DNA of 64,000 nt, taken from assembly GCA_039707465.1 (NCBI GenBank), contig CM077648.1, positions 72,807,619-72,871,618 of the forward strand, given 5' to 3'. The position numbers were made by a program, and so were the translations under genes. Positions 42,607 to 53,039 of this stretch are shown here, one piece after another; position 1 is the stretch's first letter; every line of letters starts with the position of its first letter. The notes beneath the pieces are model-generated. The model did no database searches, had not been told where the DNA came from, and saw only the letters and a program-made list of their open reading frames with translations. The stretch is from Rhabdophis nuchalis (lineage: Eukaryota > Chordata > Lepidosauria > Squamata > Natricidae).

Positions 42607-44654
42607 GTGCATTATCAGTTGAAGGAGCATGGCCGCTGGTTACAGGCAGTCACGCGCTCCAACCCCCCAAGCTCCCTTCGCAGACTAGGAGGTCAAGGAT
42701 CACAGAGCTGGGGCCCTAGGCTGATGTTATGCAATGCCAGGTCCGTGGTTCAAAAAGCCCCCCTCATTAATGACCTTGTGTCAGAGGGGGACCTGGACCT
42801 GGTGGGTATAACGGAAACCTGGTTGGACCGCGAGGGAGGATTACCCCTCGTAGAAATGTGCCCGCCGGGTTACCGAGCCTTACATCAGCCTAGGGCCCTA
42901 GGTAGGGGTGGGGGGGGGGCGATTATGGTTAGGGAAGGTCTTGAGCCGAAGGAGACTACGATCCCTCAGACGACCGGGTGTAAGTCCCTCTTTGTGAAAT
43001 GGGGCCTGGGGAGGCAGTTGGGCGTGCTAGTTGTATACCTGAAAGTGGTCCGGTCGGTTTGTCCGAGGTTGTTCTTGAGACACCATCTTGGGAGGAGTTT
43101 GACTTTGTTACTACCGAGGACATGGACAGGTTGTCAAGGAGACTTAAGGCCACCACATGTTTATTGGACCCGTGTCCCTCCTGGCTTGTACTGGCATCCT
43201 GGGAGGTGACACACGAGGCTGGCTCCAGGATATCGTGAACACTTCTTTGAGTGAGGAGTACTTGCCTACCGTCTTGAAAGAAGCGGTGGTGAGGCCCCTC
43301 CTCAAGAAGCCTTCCCTGGACCCAGCATTGTTGGAAAATTACCGTCCGGTCTCCAACTTCACTTTTTAGCGAAGGTTGTAGAGAATGTGGTGGCTCAACA
43401 GTTTCCGCGACACCTGGAGGAAATTGATTATCTAGACCCGCGCCAGTCCGGCTTCCGACCCGGTCACAGCACCGAGACGGCATTGGTCGCGTTGGTGGAT
43501 GATCTCTGGAGGGCACGGGATAGGGGATGTTCCTCTATCCTAGTCCTATTAGACCTCTCAGCAGCTTTTGATACCATCGACCATGGTATCCTATTGCACC
43601 GACTGGGGGGGAGGCATCGTATTACGGTGGTTCTCGTCCTACCTCTCTGGTCGGTTGCAATGTGTTTGCAGGTGGGCAGAGGTCGGCCTCGAGGCCCCTC
43701 TTATGTGGGTTTCCTCAGGGGTCAGTCCTCTCGCCTCTCCTGTTCAACACCTATATGAACCCGCTGGGCGAGATCATCCGTGGTTTTGGGGTGGGATATC
43801 ATCTGTACGCTGATGACACCCAGCTGTACATATCCACCCCAAACCACCCCAACGTTGCCGTCGAGGTGCTGTCCCGGTGTTTGGAGGCCGTATGGGTCTG
43901 GATGGGTAGTAACAAACTCAAACACAACCCTGCCAAGACTGAGTGGCTGTGGTTTCCGGCACCCCGGTTCAGCCAGATTACTCCAACTCTGGCCATCGGG
44001 GGCGAAACACTGGCCCCCGTGGAGAGGGCGCACAATTTGGGTGTCCTCCTGGATTCCCGGCTGTCCTTGGAGGACCATGTGGCGGCCGTGGCCAGGGGGG
44101 CGTTTCATCAGGTACGCCTGATGCGCCAATTGCGCCCCTTGCTCGACCGGGCTGCCCTTCGCACAGTCACTCAAGCTCTCGTGATGTCCCGACTCGACTA
44201 CTGTAATGCTCTCTACATGGGGCTTCCCTTGAGGTGCACTCGAAAGCTACAGCTAGTGCAAAACGCAGCCGCGTGGGTAATTACGGGAGCCACCAGATGC
44301 TCCCACATAACACCGATCCTGCGCAAGCTGCATTGGCTTCCTGTGGCCTTTCGGGTGCGCTTCAAGGTTCTGACGACCATCTTTAAAGCGCTCCATGGCT
44401 CGGGGCCTAGTTATATGCGAGACCGCCTCCTGCCCCATACATCCCTTAGACTGATATGCTCCAACAGAGAGGGCCTTCTCAGGGTGCCGTCGGCCAGACA
44501 ATGCCGACTGGCGACACCCAGGGGAAGAGCCTTCTCTGTGGCGGGCCCAGCCCTTTGGAACAACCTACCCCCTGAATTACGCACCATCACCGACCTCCGC
44601 CTCTTCCGCCAATGTCTGAAGACATACCTTTTCCAACAAGCCGGCCTAGCCTAA
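42607..44654 (+). pseudogene. L2 endonuclease/reverse transcriptase, deleted and frameshifted
   Basis: The APE-type endonuclease begins at about 42720 (LMLCNARSV, LVGITETWLD) and is cut off after GVLVVYL near 43040. Sequence then resumes in the pre-RT region ([39 protein letters not shown]). RT motif A is [12 protein letters not shown] (near 43570). Motif B is [13 protein letters not shown] and motif C is YADDTQLY, both in the 330-codon frame 43662-44654 that ends LKTYLFQQAGLA. At least three frame changes occur (near 43150, 43370 and 43610-43660). The missing endonuclease core and linker make it non-functional. Confidence 0.88.
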
Positions 44655-44862
44655 CCTCCCACGGGCACTTCTAGAAAGTTTTAAATTGGGTATTTTAATA
44701 ATTTGGTTTTTAGCATAGGATCAGGATAATTTAATATATATTTTAAATTATGTATTTATTTTTGTACTTCTGTATATTTTTAAATTTCCTGTGCGCCGCC
44801 CTGGGTCCTCTGTGGAGAAGGGCGGGATATAAATATAAATAAATAAATAAAATAAATAAACT

Positions 44863-45726
44863 CAACCCGTCCAAGACTGAGTGGCTGTGGTTTCCGGCAC
44901 CCCGGTTCAGCCAGATAAGTCGAACACTGGCCATTGGGGGCGAACAACTGGCCCCCATGGAGAGGGTGCGCAACTTGGGCGTCCTCCTGGATTCCCAGTT
45001 GTCCATGGAGGACCATGTGACGGCCGTGGCCAGGGGGGCGTTTTATCAGGTACGCCTGATATGCCAGTTGCGCCCCTTACTGGACCGGGGGGCCCTTCGC
45101 ACAGTCACTCAAGCGCATGTGACATCCCGGCTGGATTACTGAAACGCTCTCTACATGGGGCTCCCCTTGAGGTGCACTCGAAAGCTACAGTTAGTTCAGA
45201 ATGCGGCCACGCGGGTGATTATGGGTGCCCCAAGGCAAGCCCATATAACACATCTCCTGCGCGAGCTGCACTGGCTGCCTGTGGCCTTTCAAGTGCGCTT
45301 CAAGGTGTTGATGACCATCTTCAAATCGCTCCATGGCTCGGGGCCTAGCTATATACGAGACCGCCTCCTGCCCCATACATCCCTTCGCCCGATCCGCTCC
45401 CACAGAGAGGGTCTTCTCCGGGTGCCGTCTGCCGGGCAATGCCGGTTGGCGACGCCCAGGGGAAGGGCCTTCTCTGTGGCAGGCCCGGCCCTCTGGAATG
45501 ACCTACCCCCCGACCTACGTACCATCTCAGACCTCCGCCTCTTCCGCCAGTGTCTTAAGACGCATCTTTTCCAACAAGCCAGCCTAACATAACCTCCCGT
45601 TTTGACCATTTTTTAGATAGTTTTAATTTGGGGGATTTTATACAATTTTAGCACAGGGTATATTTAATATTTAATAGTTTTTTAAAATTTTGTACCTTTT
45701 GTTATATTTGTTATGTTTTAAATTTC
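44863..45726 (+). mobile_element. L2 LINE, 5'-truncated second copy in tandem
   Basis: Directly after the tail of the first L2, the sequence restarts mid-RT (NSTRPRLSGCGFRHP equivalent; ccaagactgagtggctgtgg). It continues through VRNLGVLLDSQLSMEDHV to LKTHLFQQASLT at 45592, then a 3' UTR. The stop at 45140 (ctggattactgaaacgctct) interrupts the LDYCNAL block by a one-codon change. Protein identity to the first copy is high. Confidence 0.88.
45155..45592 (+). pseudogene. L2 ORF C-terminal part (second copy)
   Basis: A 145-codon frame runs from MGLPLRCTRKLQLVQNAATRV through HWLPVAFQVRFKVL and GPSYIRDRLLPHTSLRPIRS to LKTHLFQQASLT. It is the C-terminal end of an L2 polyprotein. The preceding frame 44957-45142 ends in a premature stop (SRLDY then TGA). 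Confidence 0.85.
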
Positions 45727-45886
45727 GGAATCTCGGACCTCCGCCTCTTCCGCCAACGTCTTAAGACATATCTATTCCAACAAGCCGGCCTGGCATAGCC
45801 CCCCCGTTTCTGACTTTTATATATATAAATTGTAATTTGCAGGGTTTTAAATGGGTTTTTAGCACGGGTTTAATAATTTAATATGT
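45727..45886 (+). mobile_element. L2 LINE 3'-end piece, third copy, host of the L1 insertion
   Basis: gacctccgcctcttccgcca, cttaagacatatctattcca and acaagccggcctggcatagc repeat the last ~25 L2 codons and start of the 3' UTR. The piece is cut at ttaatatgt by the L1 at 45887. Confidence 0.85.
45878..45886. repeat. target duplication, left (L1)
   Basis: ttaatatgt, repeated at 50417-50425. Confidence 0.75.
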
Positions 45887-46302
45887 GGGTTCTACATCTC
45901 CACGTACATCTTCACCAGTAGACAAGGAGGCTGAAGCACAGAGGCTGTTTGACCAGGAAACTGAGGAACAAATAAGACAGACGCAAAAAGAAAGGGAGCT
46001 GTATGTGGTATTGTGGCTGATCCTTTTGAGCCATCGCCAGTCTCTTTTTTGGATGAAACATTAAAGACTGTTGCAGAAGATGGATGTTGAATGGCGAACA
46101 AGCAAACCGGAGGAGCAACCTATAACTAGATCCGTCTCTAAGCAAATTCAGGAAGCACAGCAACAGGGAAGATCTTACCCACAACGAGCTAAGAAGGTCA
46201 AGGGAAAGGAGCAAGCTGAAGACATGGGACGAGTAAAGCCGAAGACCACTTCTCCAGAACGGGATCTTCAGCAATTGCTCTTAACACTTCAGACCAGTTC
46301 AA

Positions 46303-49300
46303 ATGATGCTTACATTTTTGTCTTGGAATGTGAATGGCTTGAACTCTCCACAAAACAGGAAAAAAGTATTTTATTATTTGAAACAATTTAATAATGATGT
46401 TATTTGTTTGCAAGAAACCCATATTAAGGTGCAAGACCAGAAATATTTGATAAATTCAAGATTGGGAATGCAATTTGTGGCTTCAAATTCGGAGAAAAAG
46501 AATGGGGTGGTGATATATATAAATAAAAGGCTATCAGCTAAAATTATAGAAGCGGACGATTGTGGAAGATACATAGCAATTGAGCTTTATACAGAAAGTG
46601 GCCCCATTTTGGTGGTAGGAATATATGCCCCAAACCAGCAACAAGAAAGTTTTTATAAGATGCTCCATTTGAAAATCTTAGAATGGGACTTTTCAAGTAT
46701 TTTAATTATGGGAGACTGGAATGGAGTAATTCAACCGAGAATGGATAAAAAGAGTTTGGCCAAATTAGGTGGCAAGTTACCACAAACTTTTTTTGAAATG
46801 CAAGAGGATTTGGAAATGCAAGATATTTGGAGAGTGCACAATCCAAATGAGTTGGATTTCACTTTTTACTCAGATAGGCATAAATCTTTTTCTAGGATAG
46901 ATTTTTTTTTGACAACAGTTGACTTACTTCCTAAAATAAAGAAAACAAAGATACTTCCTAGGACGTTAACTGATCATAGCCCGGTGTGGATGGAAATTGA
47001 GATGGGAAAGAGAGAAAGAAGATCCTGGAGGCTAAATGAAAATTTATTTAGATACGAAAAAAATGTAAGCGAACTTAAAAAGCATATAAAAGAATTTTTT
47101 AAATTGAATTTAAATAAAGGTACTCCTATTGAAATAGTTTGGGATGCAGGTAAAGCATATATGCGAGGAGTCCTGATACAAATGAATTTTAAACACAAAC
47201 AAAACAGACAGAAAAAGAGAATAGAGTTGGAAAAAGAGATAAAGAACAAAGAACAGTTATTGATAAAAAATCCAACAGATAGGAAGTTAAAAGCAATTAT
47301 AAATCTTTTGAAGGATCAATTTCAAACAGCGGAACAAACAGCAAACAGCAACCAATTTGCAATTGGCAAAACACAATACTTTTGCTAATGCTAACAAGCC
47401 GGGCAGATGGTTGGCTTATACAATGAGAAAACAATTGAATACAAGAACTATCAATAGTATTCAGCATGCTGAGAAGGAAGTTACCAACAAGAATTAATCA
47501 AAAAGGCTTTTTTGGATTATTATACTAGGTTATATGCTAAGGACAACATACAAAATAATCTTATAGATAAATATTTAGAAGGAAAAAGGCTTACAAAAGT
47601 CTCCTTGGTCCAAAAGGCAAACCTGGATCAATTAATAACTATTGAGGAGATTAGCTTTGCTATAAAGCAATTGAAATCAGCTAAAGCTCCAGGGACCGAT
47701 GGTTTAACTGCAGTTTATTATAAAACTTTACAAGCAGAAATGATTGAACATCTTAAAGATTTATTTTGTAATATACAGCAAGGGGGCAAAATACCTCCCT
47801 CATGGAAAGCGGCTTTTGTATCACTGATACCGAAAGAAGAAGCAGGCTCTAAGAAACCAGAAAATTATAGACCAATATCTCTTCTAAATATGGATTATAA
47901 AATTTTTGCAAAAGTATTAGCCAACAGATTGATGCCAGTTATTCAAGAGGTAATTAATCACGACCAAGCAGGATTTATCGAAGGAAGATACATGAAGGAG
48001 AATGTCAGGCAAATTATAGATTTACTGGACTATCTAGATAAGAATAAACAGATCCCTGCAGTGCTGGTTTTTTTGGATGCGGAAAAGGCCTTTGATCGAG
48101 TGAATTGGAATTTTATAATTAAGGCTTTGGAAAAAATGGATTTGGGGGCTCGGTTTATACAGCCGATTGGAGCAATATATCAAGAACAATCTGCACAACT
48201 TATTATTAATGGAAGTTTGTCAAAGAACTTTAACATACATAAAGGTACAAGACAGGGTTGTCCATTATCCCCATTGTTATTTATCTTAACTTTGGAAGTC
48301 TTGTTGAATACAATACGGGACTCGAATTTCTTGAGTGGAATAGCTATAAGGCAAGAGGAATACAGAACTAGGGCATTTGCAGATGATCTAGTTGTTACCC
48401 TAACACGACCGATGAAATCAATAATCCAGATGAAAGACATTATAGAGGAATATGGCTTGGTATCCGGATTCAGACTGAATTATAAAAAGACTAAAATGAT
48501 TGTTAAAAACCTAACAGATATTCAAAAAAAGAAACTTGAAAGGGTGGCAGGTTTTGAAATAGTGTCAAAGGTTAAATATTTAGGAATACAAGTCGCAGAC
48601 TCAAATAAAAAACTATTTCAAAATAACTACGAGGTGCTGTGGCAAAAGATACAAAAAGATTTGCAAACCTGGAAAAAATTACAGTTATCTCTGCTTGGAA
48701 GAATATCAGCAATTAAAATGAATGTCTTACCTAGATTTATCTTTTTGATTCAAATGATACCGGTGCTTAAATCTGACAAGCAACTGTTAGAATGGCAAAA
48801 AACGTTGATTAAATTTGTTTGGAATGAGAAAAAACCGAGAGTGAAATTGAAAATTATGCAAGATACTCGTGAAAGAGGTGGGCTTAAACTTCCAAACCTT
48901 CGATTGTATTATGAAGCAGCTGCATTGACTCAAATAACTGATTGGTTTGGAAAAACAAAAACTGAACTGTTGAATATAGAAAGCCACGATCTTGATTTGG
49001 GTTGGCATGCATATTTATTCTATGAACATAAAGTGGATAAAGTGTTTAATAGTCACATACTTAGAAGTGCCTTGATGAGAATCTGGAAGAAGCACCGATC
49101 TAAGTGGGATTATAAGATTCCGCTTTGGCTGGATCTTGCTGATACCATGTGGAATACAAATATTAAGTCACTCGGGTTTTTTTTTATACAAAGATGTGCT
49201 TTTTGCTGAAAGGGGCAGATGGCAGCTGAAGACTTTGGACACATTGTTGGCAGAAGGGATTAATTTAACTTGGCTACAGTATAACCAATTACAGATGAGA

Positions 49301-50044
49301 TGGAAAGATCAAAAAACTGGTTTAATAGAACATGAAGTAGAACTCGTCAGACAGATAAAGGACACAGGCCCAATGCATATTAAGAGAGTTTATAATGTCT
49401 TGCTAGAAAGGGATTCAGAAACTGAATTGGTTAAAGATTGTATGATTAAATGGGCCCAGAATTTTACTGAACCAGTTATGATGGATACGTGGGAAAAAAT
49501 ATGGGTTCAGAATGTTAAATTTACACAGTCACAGAATTTGCGAGATAATTTTTATAAAATGTTTTACAGATGGCATTTAGATCCTAAGAAATTATCATGT
49601 ATGTACCCTAATGTTCAACCAAAATGTTGGAGATGTGAGTGTTTAGATGCTACATATTATCATATATGGTGGACTTGCAAGAAAGTTAAGGCTTTCTGGA
49701 TAAAAATTTGGTGGGTTATGCAAAATGTTTTGAAGAAAAAAATACAATTTACTCCACAACTGTTTTTATTGGGTATAGTTAGGGATTTTACACTCGGGGA
49801 AACAAAACTGATTTTGTATATGGTGACAGCAGCTAGACTGCTGGTTGCCCAGCACTGGAAGAAAGATGTTTTGCCTACTATAGACCAATGGACGCAGAAG
49901 ATGGCTGGATTTGCTGAAATGGCGAAAATTTCAGCTTTTTTAAAGGACCAGATGCAAGAGACTTACACACAGGAGTGGAAAAAGTGGATTGATTATATAC
50001 AAAACAAATATCAGACTAGAAAATATTGTGTAGCTTTTAGCTGA
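46303..50044 (+). pseudogene. L1 ORF2 (endonuclease, reverse transcriptase, Cys-rich C terminus), frameshifted
   Basis: Segment 1 (46303-47388) is the APE-type endonuclease: SWNVNGL at residues 7-13, QETH 37-40, GDWN 137-140, SRID 197-200 and TDHSPV around 223-228. The nicking residues are all present. Segment 2 (47512-49209) is the reverse transcriptase: APGTDGL at 59-65, motif A FLDAEKAFD 187-195, motif B TRQGCPLSP 246-254 and motif C FADD 289-292. Segment 3 (49136-50044) has the C-terminal Cys/His cluster CWRCECLDATYYHIWWTC. The frames are separated by small indels near 47381, near 47490 (these two compensate each other) and in a T9 run at 49177-49185. All catalytic residues survive, so the damage is minor and recent. 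Confidence 0.93.
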
Positions 50045-50049
50045 TGGAG

Positions 50050-50400
50050 ATTAGATGAATAAGGTAGTCAGCAGGGGGTAGAATATGAAGGGAATGAATA
50101 ACATATATTGTGTTTGGAATTACTAGGGTTGCATATAGCGGAAGTCACAGGGTTGGGGGGTGGGATAGGGAGGTTGGGGAGGGTTAGGGAGGAAATGGGA
50201 GGGAATTATACTGATACTTGATTTATGTATTCCAGGTTGAAAGAGGGGGGGGGAAGGGTATAATATCTGGTCCTGATTTATGTAGTTTATGTTGGGGGAG
50301 GGGGGTAAAGGGATATAATATTTGTACCTGATTTATGTTTTTTTACGTTGGGGGAAGGGGGGTAAAAAAGAAGGGGGGAAAATTTCTTGTTGAAAAACTT
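50050..50400 (+). repeat. G-rich tandem repeats in the L1 3' UTR
   Basis: Units beginning tgatttatgt and containing ttgggggaggggggtaaag repeat about three times (period about 60 bp). They are preceded by gggttggggggtgggatagg. Runs of four or more G recur, so a G-quadruplex is possible. Polypurine G-rich 3' UTRs are a known feature of mammalian L1. Confidence 0.85.
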
Positions 50401-50416
50401 TTTCAATAAAAAAAAA

Positions 50417-50425
50417 TTAATATGT
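50417..50425. repeat. target duplication, right (L1)
   Basis: ttaatatgt, matching 45878-45886. Confidence 0.75.
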
Positions 50426-50431
50426 TTTTAA

Positions 50432-50432
50432 T

Positions 50433-50495
<63 letters not shown>

Positions 50496-50496
50496 T
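50432..50496. repeat. (GATA)n microsatellite
   Basis: About 16 tandem gata units, adjoining an antisense L2 tail. Confidence 0.97.
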
Positions 50497-50660
50497 TTAT
50501 TTTTCTATACCGCGTCCTCTCCCCTGGGGGACTCGGAGCGGTGCACAGGGAAAAATTAAAACAAACATAAAATATATACATAAATAAATACAATAAAAAC
50601 AAATTAAATCAACTGTCCCTGCACTAAAATCCCCCTTTTTAAAATTAACATTCCCTGTAT
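50497..50660 (-). mobile_element. L2 3'-end fragment, minus strand
   Basis: The sequence taccgcgtcctctcccctgg then gactcggagcggtgcacagg is the antisense of the 3' UTR seen at 41230-41260 (gtgcaccgctccgagtccc). It is a short 5'-truncated L2 of the second subfamily. Confidence 0.8.
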
Positions 50661-50689
50661 ATTGTTGTTTTTTGTTATGGTTTTAATAA

Positions 50690-50745
50690 TGCCTGTGCAC
50701 CGCCCTGGGTCCTAACAAGGAGAAGGGCGGGGTATAAATCCGAAA
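50690..50745 (+). mobile_element. L2 3'-end fragment, plus strand
   Basis: gtgcaccgccctgggtccta then acaaggagaagggcggggta is the L2 tail. It is only about 55 bp. Confidence 0.75.
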
Positions 50746-50779
50746 AGAAAAGAAAAAAGTTAAAAGTTAAAAAAAAAAG

Positions 50780-51175
50780 ACTGAGCAAACTGGAAGTGAC
50801 TTCTGGTTTGCTCATAGGGCTCTTTTTAGTCCTCCAGAGGCTTCAAGGAAGCCTTCTGAAGATCCCTGAAGCCTCCGGAGGGCTCAAAACGACCCTACAA
50901 GCAAACAGAAAGTTCGTTCCCGAACTTCCGGTTTGCCCATAGGGTTGGGTTTTTTGTGCTCTGGAGGCTTCAGGGAAGCTCATGAAGCCTCCGGGGGGGG
51001 GGGGGGCAGGAGAGGCTCTTTTCACCCTCCCCAGGTGCCTATAAAGCCTCTGGAGCCTGGGGAGGGAGAAAAATGGCTTTAAAAAAGGCTGAACTCAGCT
51101 GGCCAGCGCGTGTATGTATGTGCCCTGACAAATGGCTCTGTGTGCCACCTGTGGCACAAACGTAGGGAGCACAGA
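50780..51175. mobile_element. hAT-A fragment
   Basis: Blocks ggaggcttcaaggaagcc-like, acttccggtttgcccatagg and gtgccctgacaaatggctct then gtgccacctgtggcacaaac match the core and right part of hAT-A at 34892. The left terminus is missing. Confidence 0.7.
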
Positions 51176-51878
51176 CTTTAGACAGGCTTGATTAAAATTC
51201 CCAGCCACAACAAAGGCACCCTCAGGGTAACTGCTGCCTCTCGATGGCGTCATGTAACTTAGAGAGCACTGTGATGGAACATAGATAGCAGTGATAACTA
51301 TAACAGAAATCTCTCTAGGTAAATAAAACGACTGACAAATGACAGTTAAGAATTTCACATCTGGAGAATAGTGTGTATAAGTAACTCTACTGTTAGTACA
51401 CCAGTCATTATGTGTCTATATACAAAGTCCTCCACTTTTGCTTTTACCAGAGTTGCTGTTTCTGTCAAAGCGGTGTGTGGTGCAGTTAGTTAGCTCCACT
51501 GATAGGTCTAGTTCATCAGTTTTGTGGACAAAGGATCTAGAGTTGGTTAGAAAAATGCTTGGTAATGCTGGTCTGTGAGGCTGCTTCCGTAACCGAACTA
51601 GCAAACCAGCTCTGCATCCCCTGCCTCTGCTTCCACTCTCTACGCCACCTTCTAGGCCCAACAACGATCCATGGAGAGCCCAGCAGTCTTACTATGTCAC
51701 TCGGTATATTATGAGACTGCTGGAAGTCGCTGGTAATATCTAGTTGACAAGAAGATTCAACCTTAAGTAATTCTCTGCGATTATACACTAGTTTTTGCCT
51801 ACACACTCCACTCAAAGGTGCGCCACCATCTTGGAATTGACTAGTTTGAGGTTGTTGTATTTATTTATTTCTAATATT
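51176..51878 (-). pseudogene. jockey-superfamily LINE, 5' end with endonuclease start, minus strand
   Basis: On the minus strand the pieces read VYNRRELLKVESSC, GSPWIVVGPRRWRRE, RGCRAGLLVRLRKQPHRPALPSIFLTN, SRSFVHKTDELDL, HRFDRNSNSGKSKSGGLCI, then FYLPREISVIVITAIYVP and GAFVVAGNFNQA. These are, in order, the N-terminal linker and the first endonuclease blocks of the LINE type common in fishes. The element is broken by a deletion (the ETWLHP block is lost) and frameshifts. It ends near 51176, where a hAT-A fragment lies. It is the same family as 35640-36735. Confidence 0.82.
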
Positions 51879-51938
51879 TAGAAACTGTCCTTAGACAATG
51901 TACAAAATTTCACTTAATACAAAGCAAAATATAATAAA
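51879..51938. other. A/T-rich host of the Helitron
   Basis: The sequence atttagaaactgtccttag continues across the Helitron at 53955 (acccaataaaaacattaag). It resembles a LINE tail but is not assigned. Confidence 0.4.
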
Positions 51939-52299
51939 TCTATATAAATAAAAATGTAAAATAGTTTGTACGAATCCACTAATCTCAAAAAGTACTGGAC
52001 CGATTTATACCAAACTTTCACACAATGTTGACAAGGACTTCTGATAATAGAATAGCAAATCATTTTGTGCCTAGCACACGTGTATCATGTGCAAGGCAGG
52101 CACAAATAAAAGTTACTCACTGAACACGGTTTAAGCTCCGTGTAACTCCTCCCATCCGGCTGTACGTCATGGACACGTAACGGCAGAAAACCGCCTTGAA
52201 GGAACGTTGCCAGGGGCAACGTGGAAAGCAACACATGCGCCTCCCTGTCTGCCTGCAGCCGCTCTCTTCCACACGCACGCGCACACGCACGCAGAGCCA

Positions 52300-52932
52300 C
52301 AGGATCAGAAGCGTCTGAGCCCCGTGTGGTAGTCGCCTGGCGGGCGTGTCGGGCAGGGCAGCCAGCCGCGTCTCCACTAGCTCTCTCCGATGGCCACCAA
52401 GGTGCACTTTCCGGAGCCGTTGGAGAGAGCTGGAGGGGGCATGGCCGGCTGTCCTGCCCGCGGTGCGCCTGCCAGGCGGCGGGGGCTGCGTGTCGCGGGG
52501 CTCGGGGGCAGCGGCGGCGGCGCGGGGCTGGTGGGGGTGGGCATGCGGTGCCCGGACGGCCACGCTCACTGTGGGAGGAGGCAGCCCTAGACTCCTCAGC
52601 CCGATATGCCGGCCTTTTCGCTGCTTGCGGAGGGGAGGGGGGAGACTGATACATAGAGAGACAGAGAGGGAGGGAGAGACGAACAGAGAGATAATGAATG
52701 AGAGAGATCGACATGCACACACACAGTGACAGAGAGAAAGGGAGGGGAGAGAGACAGACACACAGAGAGAATGAGTGAGGGAAAGATAGACAGGCAATCA
52801 TACGCAAACAGAGTGACAGAGATGGGGGAGGAAGGAGAGAGAGAGAGAGAGAGACAGAGAGAATGACAGAGAAAGGCAGAGAAGGAAGGAGGAACAGAGG
52901 GACAAAGAGACTAATGACTTTGCCCACCACTG
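52300..52932 (+). mobile_element. hAT-C part inside the Helitron
   Basis: Blocks cgcgtctccactagctctct, gggaggaggcagccctagac and the gagagaca polypurine tract are followed by gactttgcccaccactg. They follow the same order as hAT-C at 17556-18716. The left terminal repeat is missing. It is either inserted and then eroded, or captured by the Helitron. Confidence 0.78.
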
Positions 52933-53039
52933 TGTTAGGCACAAGGGAGGGAGGAAGGGAGGGGGGGCCTGGAGGGGGTTGACTGAGGGGGGGTGGTCTG
53001 GGGAGGGGAGGGCTATTTATTTAGATAGAGGAATATAGA

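Larger units (their letters stand above)
41385..44862 (+). mobile_element. nearly full-length L2-clade LINE with internal deletion
   Basis: The order is a GC-rich 5' UTR (41385-42600) with tandem monomers, an endonuclease start, a reverse transcriptase and C-terminal part to 44654, then a 3' UTR. The 3' UTR ends gccgccctgggtcc, gggcgggatataaat and (aaat)n. L2 copies are normally 5'-truncated, so retention of the 5' region is notable. Much of the endonuclease-to-RT linker is missing near 43040, and several frameshifts split the ORF. Confidence 0.85.
45887..50416 (+). mobile_element. L1 LINE, 5'-truncated, near-complete ORF2
   Basis: The 4.5-kb L1 begins in the tail of its upstream ORF, contains the whole ORF2 region and ends gttgaaaaactttttcaata plus poly-A. 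A 9-bp duplication (ttaatatgt) flanks it, and it lies inside an L2 3' UTR. The upstream ORF remnant (45900-46110, DPFEPSPVSFLDETLKTVAEDGC in a shifted frame) does not resemble the ORF1 end of the ORF1-only elements. Only small indels break ORF2, which suggests a recent insertion. Confidence 0.93.

Noticed and set aside
46071..46391. 106-codon frame before L1 ORF2 as a separate protein
   Set aside because: It crosses from the remnant of the upstream ORF into the first codons of ORF2 in a wrong frame. It is not a plausible product.
52221..52649. possible captured gene exon in the Helitron
   Set aside because: The GC-rich sequence matches the hAT-C order from about 52300. No protein domain or splice-site pattern was recognised.
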